DNA of 56,403 bases from a virus (IMGVR_UViG_3300048584_000026:1-56403); one strand, 5' to 3'; numbered from the stretch's first letter, positions 8,506-15,749 are shown. Numbers and translations are program-made. Notes: generated from the sequence alone by a model not told the origin.

Positions 8506-8694
8506 GTGCAAGGGTACAACTTCAATAACGACAAGGGCCGCCGGATCGCTGTCTGGCTGGCCGCGATCCAGAAGGATCGAAACTACGCCCGGATGCTGCT
8601 CGGCCTGCCTCTGGTCGCGCCGGTCAAAACGGAGGTTCGTCTGACAGCGGAGCGGCTGGGGTATCGAGCGCCGGTAGCCAAGCTGGGGGACTGA
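8506..8694 (+). CDS. Small protein downstream of primase-helicase, unknown
   Basis: GTG at 8506 follows the primase stop by one base and has GGAGGG 8 bases upstream. The 62-residue product is basic (NNDKGRRIAVWLAAIQKDRNYARMLLG) and of no recognised family. Its last 71 bases overlap the convergent HNH gene, so one of the two reading frames may be less constrained or mis-assigned. Confidence 0.55.
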   Translation: MQGYNFNNDKGRRIAVWLAAIQKDRNYARMLLGLPLVAPVKTEVRLTAERLGYRAPVAKLGD

Positions 8695-9181
8695 ACCACG
8701 GGATGCCGTCGTTCTCCGGTTCCGGCTCGACCGGCTCAGGCTCTAGGCCGACCTCCACCCTGATCCAGTATAGCTCCCGGTTGACAGACCCCGTGACGGC
8801 CTGTAGATGGTGGACGCATAGGGTGTTCCCGCACTCGTGATCGACCTCCATGCCGTCGATCTCCAGCCCGTGAATGAATCGCGCGGCCCAGCGGTGAACC
8901 CGCCAAGACTTCCCCTCGAACCAGAAGCTCCCGTACCAAGCGGTCTTGCCCCGGCCACGGGTCTTGCCCCCTATCCAGTTGACGCATCCGGTGACAGGAT
9001 CGAACCGGCACTGGGCTAGGAATCGCTCAAGGGCGGTCCGCGTCGAGCAGAACCGCCCTCTGGGGCCTCTGGCAGGCGCTACAGGCCGTTGCAGCCCCTC
9101 AGGAGCCTCCTCAGACGCCGGGAGGCCGCCGGGACCCGCTTCACGACCGACGCTGGCGCATGTCGCATGTGGGATTGCCAT
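8624..9181 (-). CDS. HNH endonuclease
   Basis: The 185-residue product has a typical HNH_3-type core: CVNWIGG, then YGSFWFEGKSWRVHRWAARFIHG, then VDHECGNTLCVHHL. The conserved HR and H...CVxxHL residues are all present. Such free-standing enzymes cut DNA and often act as homing or host-DNA nucleases. The start (ATG 9181, AGAGG upstream) lies inside the preceding gene by 103 bases, and the N-terminal 50 residues are low-complexity. The true start is therefore uncertain. Confidence 0.8.
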   Translation of the reverse strand: MAIPHATCASVGREAGPGGLPASEEAPEGLQRPVAPARGPRGRFCSTRTALERFLAQCRFDPVTGCVNWIGGKTRGRGKTAWYGSFWFEGKSWRVHRWAARFIHGLEIDGMEVDHECGNTLCVHHLQAVTGSVNRELYWIRVEVGLEPEPVEPEPENDGIPWFSPPAWLPALDTPAAPLSDEPPF

Positions 9182-9309
9182 GCCGGGACCTCTAGCACGA
9201 TCTGGAGAATCTGGTAAGCCGTCCTGCGGTCCACCAGCTTCTCGTCTCGCCAGATCGGGTCGAAGGCATCGTGCGCCCGCTTCTTGGGGTTTACCCGTAC
9301 TCGCCGCAT
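9079..9309 (-). CDS. Small phage protein resembling the C-terminal part of DUF3268 proteins
   Basis: ATG at 9309 has AAGGG six bases upstream and overlaps the preceding stop. The 76-residue product contains RAHDAFDPIWRDEKLVDRRTAYQILQ. This matches the AHxxFDPLW...SRxxAYxWL segment that follows the zinc finger in DUF3268-type phage proteins. The zinc-finger half is absent, so this is a short or decayed version. Function unknown. Confidence 0.6.
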   Translation of the reverse strand: MRRVRVNPKKRAHDAFDPIWRDEKLVDRRTAYQILQIVLEVPAWQSHMRHAPASVVKRVPAASRRLRRLLRGCNGL

Positions 9310-9779
9310 CCCGCGCCCTTGTCCGAACGGCCTGCGTGATAGCCGCCTGTAAACGTCTGCCACGGAACCCAACCCTTCGGGCAATGGAATCCCCAGTCCC
9401 GGACCTTCGGGCCGGTCATAAACAGACTGATCGACGGCTGGCCCCCGATAAGCTCCAGCCGGTGAGCGTCGGTCGCCTTGCGAGAGATCACATCGCCCGG
9501 TATCCGGTGTAGCAGGAAGTCCGGCGTGTGTTCGATGTATCCGCCCGCGATCACGAACGATGTGTTATCCCAAGGGTGGTCGTGCATCACGTCGTCGTCG
9601 GACCGCAGGGTCTCGTGGAGGTAGACGTTCAGGCTCTCGTTCCGGGGGATAATGTACCAGCGGCGCATGTAGTCCCCGCCAATCACAAAATCCGGCTCAC
9701 GCTGCATCACGTCAAGCGCCCAGAGGTACATGTCGCCGATATTGGCGTACTGATCGGCGAACCGCTTCATATCGAACAT
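9291..9779 (-). CDS. Cupin-like phage protein
   Basis: The 162-residue product has a VMHDHPWDNTSFVIAGGYIEH motif, a later AHRLELIGG strand and an SLFMTGPKVRDWGF strand. This pattern is seen in small cupin-fold phage proteins in which the HDHPW histidines probably bind a metal. The reaction is unknown. It lies in a tight run of small leftward genes (stop-start distances of a few bases), so it is expressed with them. Confidence 0.65.
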   Translation of the reverse strand: MFDMKRFADQYANIGDMYLWALDVMQREPDFVIGGDYMRRWYIIPRNESLNVYLHETLRSDDDVMHDHPWDNTSFVIAGGYIEHTPDFLLHRIPGDVISRKATDAHRLELIGGQPSISLFMTGPKVRDWGFHCPKGWVPWQTFTGGYHAGRSDKGAGCGEYG

Positions 9780-9780
9780 A

Positions 9781-10059
9781 TCAGGCCCTCCCCTTGCCCC
9801 GGAGACGGCGCTTCTGGCGCTTGGTCAGCGGCTTGGGGGTGTAGATATGATCGACCGCGCCCGCGCGAAGCTGTAGCGGGATCAGGGTCCGCCCAGATCG
9901 GCCTCGGGGTCCTCGGTCTGTCAGGTTTTGCGGACCCGGACCCCCGAACTCGATTGAACATCCTGCTGCGAGCGCGGCAGCCCGCATCAGGTGCATCAGG
10001 CCGACGCCGCCGCCGTGGTGGTGTGCAATCACCGCGACCGGCTTTTCACTCTCAGTCAT
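9781..10059 (-). CDS. Small basic protein, unknown
   Basis: ATG 10059 lies five bases after a perfect AGGAGGT and overlaps the upstream TGA. The 92-residue product begins with VAVIAHHHGGGVGLMHLMRAA and ends in a basic tail (KPLTKRQKRRLRGKGRA), which suggests nucleic-acid contact. No family recognised. Confidence 0.6.
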   Translation of the reverse strand: MTESEKPVAVIAHHHGGGVGLMHLMRAAALAAGCSIEFGGPGPQNLTDRGPRGRSGRTLIPLQLRAGAVDHIYTPKPLTKRQKRRLRGKGRA

Positions 10060-10256
10060 CACAGACCTCCTGTGTTGCGCTTGCCCAGTTCGATGCCAAC
10101 GAACTCGGCGAGATACTGGCCGAAGCTGACCAGAAGCTCCTGCCCTTCGAACATCACGACCGAGTCGCGATCCTGATCCTTGATGACGGTTTGCAGGGCT
10201 TCCAGCCGCTTGCGGTCAAACGGACCGCAGTTGGTCTGTACAGGTTTCTCAGCCAT
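10059..10256 (-). CDS. Small protein with C-terminal GGL, unknown
   Basis: The 65-residue product is charged and helical (RKRLEALQTVIKDQDRDSVVMFEGQ) and ends KRNTGGL. It overlaps the next gene by one base, and its start is two bases after the preceding stop. It has no recognised domain. Confidence 0.55.
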   Translation of the reverse strand: MAEKPVQTNCGPFDRKRLEALQTVIKDQDRDSVVMFEGQELLVSFGQYLAEFVGIELGKRNTGGL

Positions 10257-10258
10257 AG

Positions 10259-10711
10259 TCAGTTTCGCTCCTTGTTTTCGGCCATGGTTTGCATCAGGCG
10301 GGCCGCGTCGATGATGTGGTCCAGATCGAGATCGGCGAGCAGCAGGAACTCGCCCGAGATCGGGTTGCGGATGTACAGGGGCTTAGCGTTCGAGTTCCCT
10401 GTGATCTCCAGCAGCCGGAACCCATAGGCCGCCGCGTTCGATAGCACGACCGCAAGCGGCTCGATCTGGTCCATGCGAACCGGGAGAACGACACGGCCTG
10501 CGCGAATGTCAGCGTCCCCGACGACCTGTTGCTTTTCGAGGAAGGCGCTCAGATCGCGCCGAACCGCCTCGTCGTTCAGGTGCCGCAGGCGGACCTCGTA
10601 CACCGCCTCTTTGTTCAGGTACCGTTTCAGCCGCTCGAACGCCAAACCCATCAGGATCGAGGTCCCCGCGACAGCGGTGCCGAACGCAATGATTTCGGGA
10701 ATCGTTTCCAT
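10259..10711 (-). CDS. Putative membrane-anchored small protein
   Basis: The 150-residue product has one hydrophobic N-terminal segment (about residues 5-25, IIAFGTAVAGTSILMGLAF). A soluble domain follows with mixed helices and a short strand region (GRVVLPVRMDQIEPLAVVLS). AAGAAGGAC lies just upstream. The first codons carry two adjacent degenerate copies of the dispersed palindrome (10697-10709 and 10685-10697). Function unknown. Confidence 0.6.
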   Translation of the reverse strand: METIPEIIAFGTAVAGTSILMGLAFERLKRYLNKEAVYEVRLRHLNDEAVRRDLSAFLEKQQVVGDADIRAGRVVLPVRMDQIEPLAVVLSNAAAYGFRLLEITGNSNAKPLYIRNPISGEFLLLADLDLDHIIDAARLMQTMAENKERN

Positions 10712-10713
10712 GG

Positions 10714-11100
10714 TCAGTCCTTCTTGTCCAGCATATCCGCCAACTGATCGAGGGCCGTGATAGCTTCGGCTCGCTTTGCGCTGTCCGGATTCTTGAGTTG
10801 CTTCACACAGGCTCGGATCATCACAGCCATAGTGGTCCGTTGGGCCTTCTGCAAGGCCATCAGATCGTTATAGCTCTTGGCTACACGCTCAAGGGTCTTT
10901 CTATCAGGTTCGGGGCAAGAGTCGGCTGGTACATCCCGGTCTGCCAGTTCGCGCACTTCATCTGCCGCATATCTTAGGTATCGGCTGACAGCTTCGCACC
11001 GCTGTGCCAAAGCAACTGCGCCTTGACCCCGAAGCGGAGTTGCCTTCTTCGTGTACTCCGTTGCTCGTGTGCGCAAAATATTGATAAGAGCTTCCGTCAT
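10714..11100 (-). CDS. Helical phage protein, unknown
   Basis: The ATG at 11100 follows the stop of the upstream gene by one base, as in the other tightly packed genes here. The 128-residue product is almost entirely helical (RATEYTKKATPLRGQGAVAL, ITALDQLADMLDKKD) with no recognised motif. An earlier in-frame start exists but would run deep into the upstream gene. Confidence 0.6.
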   Translation of the reverse strand: MTEALINILRTRATEYTKKATPLRGQGAVALAQRCEAVSRYLRYAADEVRELADRDVPADSCPEPDRKTLERVAKSYNDLMALQKAQRTTMAVMIRACVKQLKNPDSAKRAEAITALDQLADMLDKKD

Positions 11101-11101
11101 G

Positions 11102-11929
11102 TCAGGCTGCCTTCGGTCGGTTGATGTAGGTGAGGGGTTCCCCGTTCTTGTCGTAGGTATGCTCGACCACGGTTGCCTTGCAACGAGTCTTGCTTCCCCT
11201 GACATAGTGACGAGACCCTTCTTCTCCCTGCCGCAGGAAACCTAGCAGCCGGGGCGACGACTTGGTGGCGATCTTGCAGCCGTTCTCGTCGGTGCAGAGC
11301 GTCCAGTGCGACATGATATGCGGGAACTCGCTGATAAGTCGGCTCTGGGTGTGGATCAGAGTCAATTCGAAATCGCGGCGCTCCTTGATCGTGCCAACAT
11401 GGCGAGCAGCGGCCACTCGGGCGCGTTCCTTCTCGTTGCGCTCGATGATCTGGTTCACGACCTCGATCTGCCGGTCAGTCGGCTCCTTGGCTTCCACGAC
11501 GATACGATCCCGGATCGACTGGAGTACTTCGACCTCACCGTGCGCCAGTTCCGCGTCGATCCGGGCGATGAAACCCTCGTTCCCGGAAATGATTTCCGCC
11601 CGCTGGGCGTCACGGCGCTCCTGCTCGATCCGAGCGGCCTCGGCCCGAGCAGCGGCCTTCTTCGCGGTCCGCTTCTCAGCCGCCGCGTCCAGCCGGGCGT
11701 TCTGCTCCGGGGTGTAGAGCTTATGGGTCTCGTTGACCGGATCAATACCGGAGCCGCCGCAGCGATAGCACTTCCAGCCGGTGTTGCTGCCAGCCGGTCC
11801 CCAAGCATCCGATCCGCCTGCGCCGCCGCAACGAACGCACTTCCGCGAGCAGATGTGCAGCGGCTTACCGTTCTTGTCGGCGTGGGTGGCCCGGAGAGCC
11901 TGACCAGATCGGTTGTAGAGGATGACCAT
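11102..11929 (-). CDS. Phage protein with N-terminal DnaJ-like zinc finger
   Basis: The product has 275 residues. Two CxxCxGxG-type elements, CVRCGGAGG and CYRCGGSG, form a likely zinc-binding module at residues 35-62. A long charged coiled coil follows (about 80-190, rich in Ala, Arg and Glu), then a C-terminal domain ending NGEPLTYINRPKAA. Related zinc-finger/coiled-coil proteins are frequent in phages without known function. It is the first gene of the leftward 8.6-11.9 kb unit and starts 85 bases from the iteron array. A perfect palindrome (11585) encodes EIIS. Confidence 0.65.
   Translation of the reverse strand: MVILYNRSGQALRATHADKNGKPLHICSRKCVRCGGAGGSDAWGPAGSNTGWKCYRCGGSGIDPVNETHKLYTPEQNARLDAAAEKRTAKKAAARAEAARIEQERRDAQRAEIISGNEGFIARIDAELAHGEVEVLQSIRDRIVVEAKEPTDRQIEVVNQIIERNEKERARVAAARHVGTIKERRDFELTLIHTQSRLISEFPHIMSHWTLCTDENGCKIATKSSPRLLGFLRQGEEGSRHYVRGSKTRCKATVVEHTYDKNGEPLTYINRPKAA
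11585..11597. repeat. Dispersed 13-bp palindrome, perfect copy (GGAAATGATTTCC)
   Basis: Inside the zinc-finger protein gene, read as EIIS on the minus strand. Confidence 0.8.
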
Positions 11930-12014
11930 GAACTCGACTCACTTGTTCGGCTTCGACGATCTGGAGGTACGGATTTTCTGATTCATTGTCAAGTTTTGTT
12001 ATGTGAAGTTCACT

Positions 12015-12346
12015 GGGGCAAGATCAGGGGCAAGATCAGGGGCAAGATCGGATCATGCCCCTCGTTTTCGGCCACTTTGGGGGGAAAATGAATCAGAAAT
12101 CCCTTCCCGCGAGGGGCAAGATCGCCCGTGTTTTGATCTTGCCCCTGATCTTGCCCCTGATCTTGCCCCTGAGAAAATACTGAATTTCCTTACTTATTTC
12201 GAGATACCCCCCTAAAGGGGCAAGATAATCTTAAAAACGAAGCTCTGTATACGAGGAAAAACTTGCCGTGTTAAGTGACGAACACATAACTTTGGTGAAA
12301 TTTTTTCCCACAGCCTGAATAAGGGAAAATCGGTCGATCTTGCCCC
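12015..12346. repeat. Iteron array GGGGCAAGATC, candidate replication origin
   Basis: Direct copies lie at 12015, 12027 and 12039 (12-bp period), with another at 12113 and a 10-of-11 match at 12217. Inverted copies (GATCTTGCCCC) lie at 12135, 12147 and 12159 (12-bp period) and at 12336, with a one-mismatch copy at 12051. The blocks 12015-12049 and 12135-12169 are exact 35-bp reverse complements. The adjacent AT-rich DNA fits an unwinding element. An operator array for a repressor is the alternative. Confidence 0.8.
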
Positions 12347-12525
12347 TCGGATGCCTCGTTCATAAAAGTCGGTCAGACTCATTAACAGAAATTCGTTCGA
12401 CCGGGTGCGGCCCTCCAGCACCCGAAAACCGGCATCGCCAAGCTTCGTTTGCACAGATCAGACAGGAACTTGGACCAACTTCGGAAATGATTTCGCGATC
12501 CGGAAATGCCTAGGAGCAGATAACC

Positions 12526-12538
12526 GGAAATCATTTCC
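12526..12538. repeat. Dispersed 13-bp palindrome, perfect copy (GGAAATCATTTCC)
   Basis: Non-coding copy near the candidate origin. A one-mismatch copy lies 43 bases away (12483-12495) and a half site GGAAAT lies between them at 12502. Confidence 0.8.
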
Positions 12539-12685
12539 AATAGCGAGGTCATACGCGAAATCGGGAATGTCAGAAGAAAAGCGGCTCAGCGCCCCCACCC
12601 CCGCTGGCCCGCTCTGCCTATAGTACCTAAAGGGTCTATCGCTGATTCATTATGCCCTAGGCCCCGTTCTGGCGGCCTGTGAGTA

Positions 12686-12724
12686 ATGATTCAGGGCGGC
12701 CCGCTAGGCCCCTAGCTGAATCAT
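12686..12724. other. Nested hairpin in the non-coding region
   Basis: ATGATTCA (12686-12693) pairs with TGAATCAT (12717-12724), and GCTAGG (12703-12708) pairs with CCTAGC (12711-12716) inside it. TTTT follows on the plus strand. It may be a terminator for rightward transcripts or a protein site. Confidence 0.4.
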
Positions 12725-12784
12725 TTTCGTGCAATCCTGAGGCCCTGCACAAGGCCCAGCCGCTCGCCCTTGTTGCGGGCATAA

Positions 12785-12815
12785 GAAAAGGGCCGCCGGG
12801 TTTCCCCAGCGGCCC
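12785..12815 (-). terminator. Intrinsic terminator of the leftward 12.8-18.5 kb operon
   Basis: On the minus strand GGGCCGC (12815-12809) pairs with GCGGCCC (12796-12790). An inner GGG-GAAA-CCC tetraloop helix and TTTTCTT complete the structure. It lies 24 bases after the last small gene of that operon. Confidence 0.75.
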
Positions 12816-12838
12816 TGTTGCGTCCGATTGTCCGGACC

Positions 12839-12976
12839 TCAGGCGTTCAAGCTATCGCATAGGCGGGCCACCTCAGCGGCGGCCCTATCAGCGGCCACGC
12901 TATCCCCTCGCCTCAGGGCCGCCCGCCTGTCCCTGTCCGCCGCTAGGGCGAGGTCCGCTATATGCTGCGAGTTCAC
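12839..12976 (-). CDS. Very small Ala/Arg-rich protein (45 aa), unknown
   Basis: GTG at 12976 overlaps the preceding TGA as GTGA, and the frame stays open to TGA at 12841-12839. The product is helical and charged (VNSQHIADLALAADRDRRAA). It is the last gene of the operon, directly before the terminator. Its reality rests on the overlap and spacing, and no homologue is recognised. Confidence 0.5.
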   Translation of the reverse strand: MNSQHIADLALAADRDRRAALRRGDSVAADRAAAEVARLCDSLNA

Positions 12977-13197
12977 AGGCGGCCCCCTTTATCGCAGGCC
13001 CGGCGGCCCGTGAGGCCCGCCCGTCCGCCGGTTCGCCTGTCCCTGAGGGCGGCCCTGTCCCGCTTATCCCGTTGCCTCAGCCGCAGGGCCTCAGCATAGG
13101 CCGCGATATGCGCGAAAGCGAATCCCCCAAAATAGGCGGCCTCGCCATAGTCGCAACAGGTGGCCGCGTGGCCGCAGGGTTGAATAAAGCGGGCCAC
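12973..13197 (-). CDS. Small protein with Cys pair, unknown
   Basis: GTG at 13197 lies two bases after the upstream stop. The 74-residue product begins VARFIQPCGHAATCCDYGEA and becomes strongly basic toward the C-terminus (RQRDKRDRAALRDRRTGGR). The CGHAATCC cluster could bind metal. No family recognised. Confidence 0.5.
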   Translation of the reverse strand: MARFIQPCGHAATCCDYGEAAYFGGFAFAHIAAYAEALRLRQRDKRDRAALRDRRTGGRAGLTGRRACDKGGRL

Positions 13198-13199
13198 GA

Positions 13200-13415
13200 T
13201 TAGAGACCCCACAGGGCGAGCGATTGCCCCACAGACAAGCCTTGCGCCTTGTCCACTTGATAGGCCCCCCAGATCAGCCCAGCCGTTGCGAGGGCCACGG
13301 CTAACAGGATTGCGATTCCCATTCGGTCCGCATTGCGTTTACGGACCTCAGCCGCAGACAGGCGGGCCTTGCGGACATAGCGGCCACGGGGGGCGGGTTG
13401 CGAGTTATGGCGCAT
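13200..13415 (-). CDS. Small single-pass membrane protein
   Basis: ATG at 13415 follows an AAGGGGGG tract. The 71-residue product has a basic N-terminus (RHNSQPAPRGRYVRKARLSA). A clear hydrophobic helix MGIAILLAVALATAGLIWG spans about residues 33-51, with a short tail. Orientation by charge would place the N-terminus in the cytoplasm. Function unknown. Confidence 0.6.
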   Translation of the reverse strand: MRHNSQPAPRGRYVRKARLSAAEVRKRNADRMGIAILLAVALATAGLIWGAYQVDKAQGLSVGQSLALWGL

Positions 13416-13429
13416 TAGATCAGCCCCCC

Positions 13430-13582
13430 TTAGCAACAGGGACGGACAGGGCCGCCCGCGTAAGGGGAAACGATTGCGGGGCGTACCTCGCGCCCGTGGC
13501 GATTGTACAGGGGGCCTGTGTAGGGCGTGAACCGTTCGGCAATGTCCCCCCAGCGGGGCGAGCGGGTAATGGGAAGGCGCAT
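13430..13582 (-). CDS. Small protein (50 aa), unknown
   Basis: ATG at 13582 is preceded by AAGGAGTC at a good distance, the same extended ribosome site used by several neighbours. The product is basic, proline-rich and ends PVRPCC. No function can be read. Confidence 0.5.
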   Translation of the reverse strand: MRLPITRSPRWGDIAERFTPYTGPLYNRHGREVRPAIVSPYAGGPVRPCC

Positions 13583-13655
13583 AGATGGACTCCTTGTGTG
13601 GCGGGCCACCGTGGCCCGTAGGGCCATGCTACGGGCCACCCTTTAACAAACGGTA

Positions 13656-13685
13656 AAGGCCGCCGGACTCTCGCCCGGCGGCCTT
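13656..13685 (-). terminator. Hairpin, terminator-like, inside the leftward orphan operon
   Basis: AAGGCCGCCGG (13656-13666) and CCGGCGGCCTT (13675-13685) form a perfect 11-bp stem with an 8-nt loop. On the minus strand only TTTA follows, so termination may be partial. Confidence 0.6.
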
Positions 13686-13713
13686 GCCTTGCCCAGTGTT
13701 GCCCCGAACGGGT

Positions 13714-14364
13714 TTAGAGGCCCGGACCTCGCGCGAGGTACTGCACCTTAGCCCCGTGAATCCGGTCCGTCCCGTGGTCCCTATCGCAGACACGGAACTT
13801 GTCGCGCGGGACCTGTACGCCCGCCCTCAGGGCGTCCAAAAGGGACTCTAGGCTGTAGACCTTGCGCCCGCGTCCGTCCGCAAGGCCCGTGAACTGCCAC
13901 GCCCCGGACGGGACGCGCGGCCCATGGGCGTTTTCAGGGCGTGAGATTCCGCCGCAGGCGTGAACCGCAAACCACTCGCCACGCGGCTCGCGTGTTTCTG
14001 TGTACCTGAAAACGACGGGCGAGCCGTTCGCCCATAGGTCCCGCATATAGACCCGGACGACTGGCGAGGTATCGGAATCCCAGTCGTCCGAGTCCCCCAG
14101 TTCGTCCCAGTCGAACGAGGCGAGGGCGTCCGCAAGGGCCTCGCGTCCCCCCGTGTCCGCCCAGTTCGTTATGGCGTCCCGCGCGGCCTGATAGTCGAAA
14201 CCGTCAGGGCGTCCGCAGGATTGCAGGTCCGCCGCAAGTTCCCGCAACACAGCGGCCACTGAGTCCGGGCCTGACGGGTACGCAATCAGGATAAATTCAT
14301 CCTGAGACCGCAGCCGCTCCATTCCGCTCGCAGCCGTGCAAAGGGTTTCCAATCTGTAGCGCAT
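13714..14364 (-). CDS. Orphan phage protein (216 aa)
   Basis: AAGGAGTC lies seven bases before the ATG at 14364. The product is acidic in the middle (SFDWDELGDSDDWDSDTS) and has a beta-rich C-terminal half with VFRYTETREPRGEWFAVHAC. There is no signal peptide or membrane segment, and no recognised domain. It belongs to the compositionally distinct leftward block. Confidence 0.65.
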   Translation of the reverse strand: MRYRLETLCTAASGMERLRSQDEFILIAYPSGPDSVAAVLRELAADLQSCGRPDGFDYQAARDAITNWADTGGREALADALASFDWDELGDSDDWDSDTSPVVRVYMRDLWANGSPVVFRYTETREPRGEWFAVHACGGISRPENAHGPRVPSGAWQFTGLADGRGRKVYSLESLLDALRAGVQVPRDKFRVCDRDHGTDRIHGAKVQYLARGPGL

Positions 14365-14386
14365 TACTTGACTCCTTGTCTGTGAT

Positions 14387-14632
14387 TTAGGCCGCCCAGC
14401 TAGGGCGGGTTCCGTTGAATAGATAGGCCCTGCAATCGTCTGCCATTGCGAGGGCCGCCGGTCCGTCGTCCGCCTCAGGACAATCTGTGTCTACCAGATC
14501 ACCACGCGAGTCGAACTCAAACCAGTAAGCGCGGGACGCCCTGAGGCTTGAACACGGCCACCCCCGGTTAAAGCTCGCAACGCCCGCCGCAGAAACCCGG
14601 ACCTTGTTTCCGGAAATGATTTCTACGCCCAT
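14387..14632 (-). CDS. Small orphan protein (81 aa)
   Basis: The ATG overlaps the upstream stop as TAATG. The product starts MGVEIISGNKVRVSAAGVASF, where EIISG is encoded by a one-mismatch copy of the dispersed palindrome (14612-14624). A short beta-rich fold is likely (AYWFEFDSRGDLVDTDC). Function unknown. Confidence 0.6.
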   Translation of the reverse strand: MGVEIISGNKVRVSAAGVASFNRGWPCSSLRASRAYWFEFDSRGDLVDTDCPEADDGPAALAMADDCRAYLFNGTRPSWAA

Positions 14633-14862
14633 TAGGCGGCCCCCCTTCCATCAATCGTGAGGCGCGCGCGGCGGACGCAATAGGCGTGAAAGTACCGCAG
14701 GCGCGAGCCGTTTGCGTTTTTGGGCCTGCGGTACCGGCGGGCGTCCGCCTGTACTCGCAGGGCGTCAACCTTGGACGAATTGAGGGCGTGGAAATCCGTT
14801 TCCAGATCACAGCCCGCCGCTGTCAGGATTGCGCGCGCGTCCCATGGGTCAAGGCGGGCCAT
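14632..14862 (-). CDS. Small basic orphan protein (76 aa)
   Basis: ATG at 14862 follows the upstream TGA by one base. The product is helical at the start (LDPWDARAILTAAGCDLE) and basic in the second half (ARRYRRPKNANGSRLRYFHA), which might fit nucleic-acid contact. Translation is coupled to both neighbours. Confidence 0.55.
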   Translation of the reverse strand: MARLDPWDARAILTAAGCDLETDFHALNSSKVDALRVQADARRYRRPKNANGSRLRYFHAYCVRRARLTIDGRGAA

Positions 14863-14863
14863 G

Positions 14864-15550
14864 TCAGCGGCCCCCCTTGTTTAGCAGGGCCTCGGGGGCA
14901 TCTATCCCGTAGTGGCCCGCCGCAACGCCCGCCGGGTCCCGTTGCGCCTGTCTGGCAATCCACGACTCAGCCTCAGGGATGCTGGCAAGGCGGGCGAGAA
15001 TAGCGGGGCGGGCCGCGTCCGGGTGGCAGTAGCTAACGGCCACCTTGCCCCGTCCCGCAGCCTTTAACCGGCGGACTCGGCATATCTGCGAGTCGCCCAC
15101 ATTGCGCCCGGACCACGTGGCCCCGTCCGGGCCTGTGAACTGCACAAAATGCACTCGCCCGCCCCAGTTATGGCGGCCCGTCCAATGCACGGACACAGGG
15201 AAAGACAGGCCGCCGGGCCAATCCGTGACTCGCATAGGCTCGCCCGCCTTAGGTTGCAGCCCGAAACACGGAATCCCTGTCAGGTACAACACAGCGTCCC
15301 CATGGGCCAACATGGCCGCCCGTTCCCTGAGGCTCGCGCAATCGTAACACGAAAACGCGGCGGACTCGCCCTCGCCCGTCCGGGCGTACCCGGTACCGCC
15401 ACCCAGCTTGAACGGCTTCACCTGTCCGCAGTCTGCGCAACGGAACCCGGCGGGCATATACTCAGGCAAGAAACGGAACGCGCGGGCGGACTTGCACGGG
15501 TCAAGGGCGCAAGCCGCGTCAAGTTCGGCATAGGTTTCAAATACTCGCAT
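14864..15550 (-). CDS. Orphan protein with CxxC pairs (possible zinc-binding)
   Basis: AAGGAGTCGA lies six bases before the ATG. In the 228-residue product, CADC (near residue 38) and CYDC (near 69) are spaced like a four-cysteine zinc site. The rest is mixed alpha/beta, with no catalytic signature. It is co-transcribed with the flanking orphan genes. Confidence 0.6.
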   Translation of the reverse strand: MRVFETYAELDAACALDPCKSARAFRFLPEYMPAGFRCADCGQVKPFKLGGGTGYARTGEGESAAFSCYDCASLRERAAMLAHGDAVLYLTGIPCFGLQPKAGEPMRVTDWPGGLSFPVSVHWTGRHNWGGRVHFVQFTGPDGATWSGRNVGDSQICRVRRLKAAGRGKVAVSYCHPDAARPAILARLASIPEAESWIARQAQRDPAGVAAGHYGIDAPEALLNKGGR

Positions 15551-15749
15551 TTTTCGACTCCTTGGAAACGGTTTCCGGGCGGGCCTCGCGCGTTGCGGCG
15601 GCCCAGCCGTCTAAAAGGCCCTTTGCGTACCCGCTCGCCCATAGCAGGGCGAGGGCGGGCAACATAAAGGCGAGAAAGTACCGGCGGGCGTACCGTCTAC
15701 AGGCGGCCCAGTTAGCGGCGGATTCCTCGGGCGCGAGGGGCCTCAGCAT
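15537..15749 (-). CDS. Small single-pass membrane protein (70 aa)
   Basis: The ATG overlaps the upstream stop (TAATG). The product has one hydrophobic helix, YFLAFMLPALALLWASGYA, at about residues 24-42. The C-terminal codons ETVSKESKN carry a perfect palindrome site (15564-15576) and the AAGGAGTCGA ribosome site of the next gene. Function unknown. Confidence 0.6.
   Translation of the reverse strand: MLRPLAPEESAANWAACRRYARRYFLAFMLPALALLWASGYAKGLLDGWAAATREARPETVSKESKNASI
15564..15576. repeat. Dispersed 13-bp palindrome, perfect copy (GGAAACGGTTTCC)
   Basis: Variant with C/G at the inner arm positions, read as ETVS inside the small membrane protein gene and 14 bases upstream of the next start codon. 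Confidence 0.65.

Larger units (their letters stand above)
11930..12838. other. Large non-coding region with iterons, AT-rich stretch and hairpins
   Basis: No convincing gene was found in about 900 bases. From left to right it holds an AT-leaning leader, the iteron array (12015-12346) and an AT-rich stretch at about 12170-12330, unusual in this GC-rich genome. Next come two copies of the 13-bp palindrome (12483, 12526), a nested hairpin (12686-12724) and a terminator of the leftward operon to the right (12785-12815). The short open frames here lack ribosome sites and look random. Confidence 0.7.

Noticed and set aside
12298-12312. DnaA-box-like TTTCCCACA near the iterons
   Set aside because: Two mismatches to the TTATNCACA consensus and only one copy, so it is not counted as evidence for an origin.
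12405-12623. Open frames in the non-coding region (also 12212-12454 minus and 12679-13203 plus)
   Set aside because: No ribosome sites, protein composition looks random, and they overlap repeats, hairpins and a terminator.
14602-14624. GTTTCC directly followed by GGAAAT as a second palindrome type
   Set aside because: Seen convincingly only once, so chance cannot be excluded.
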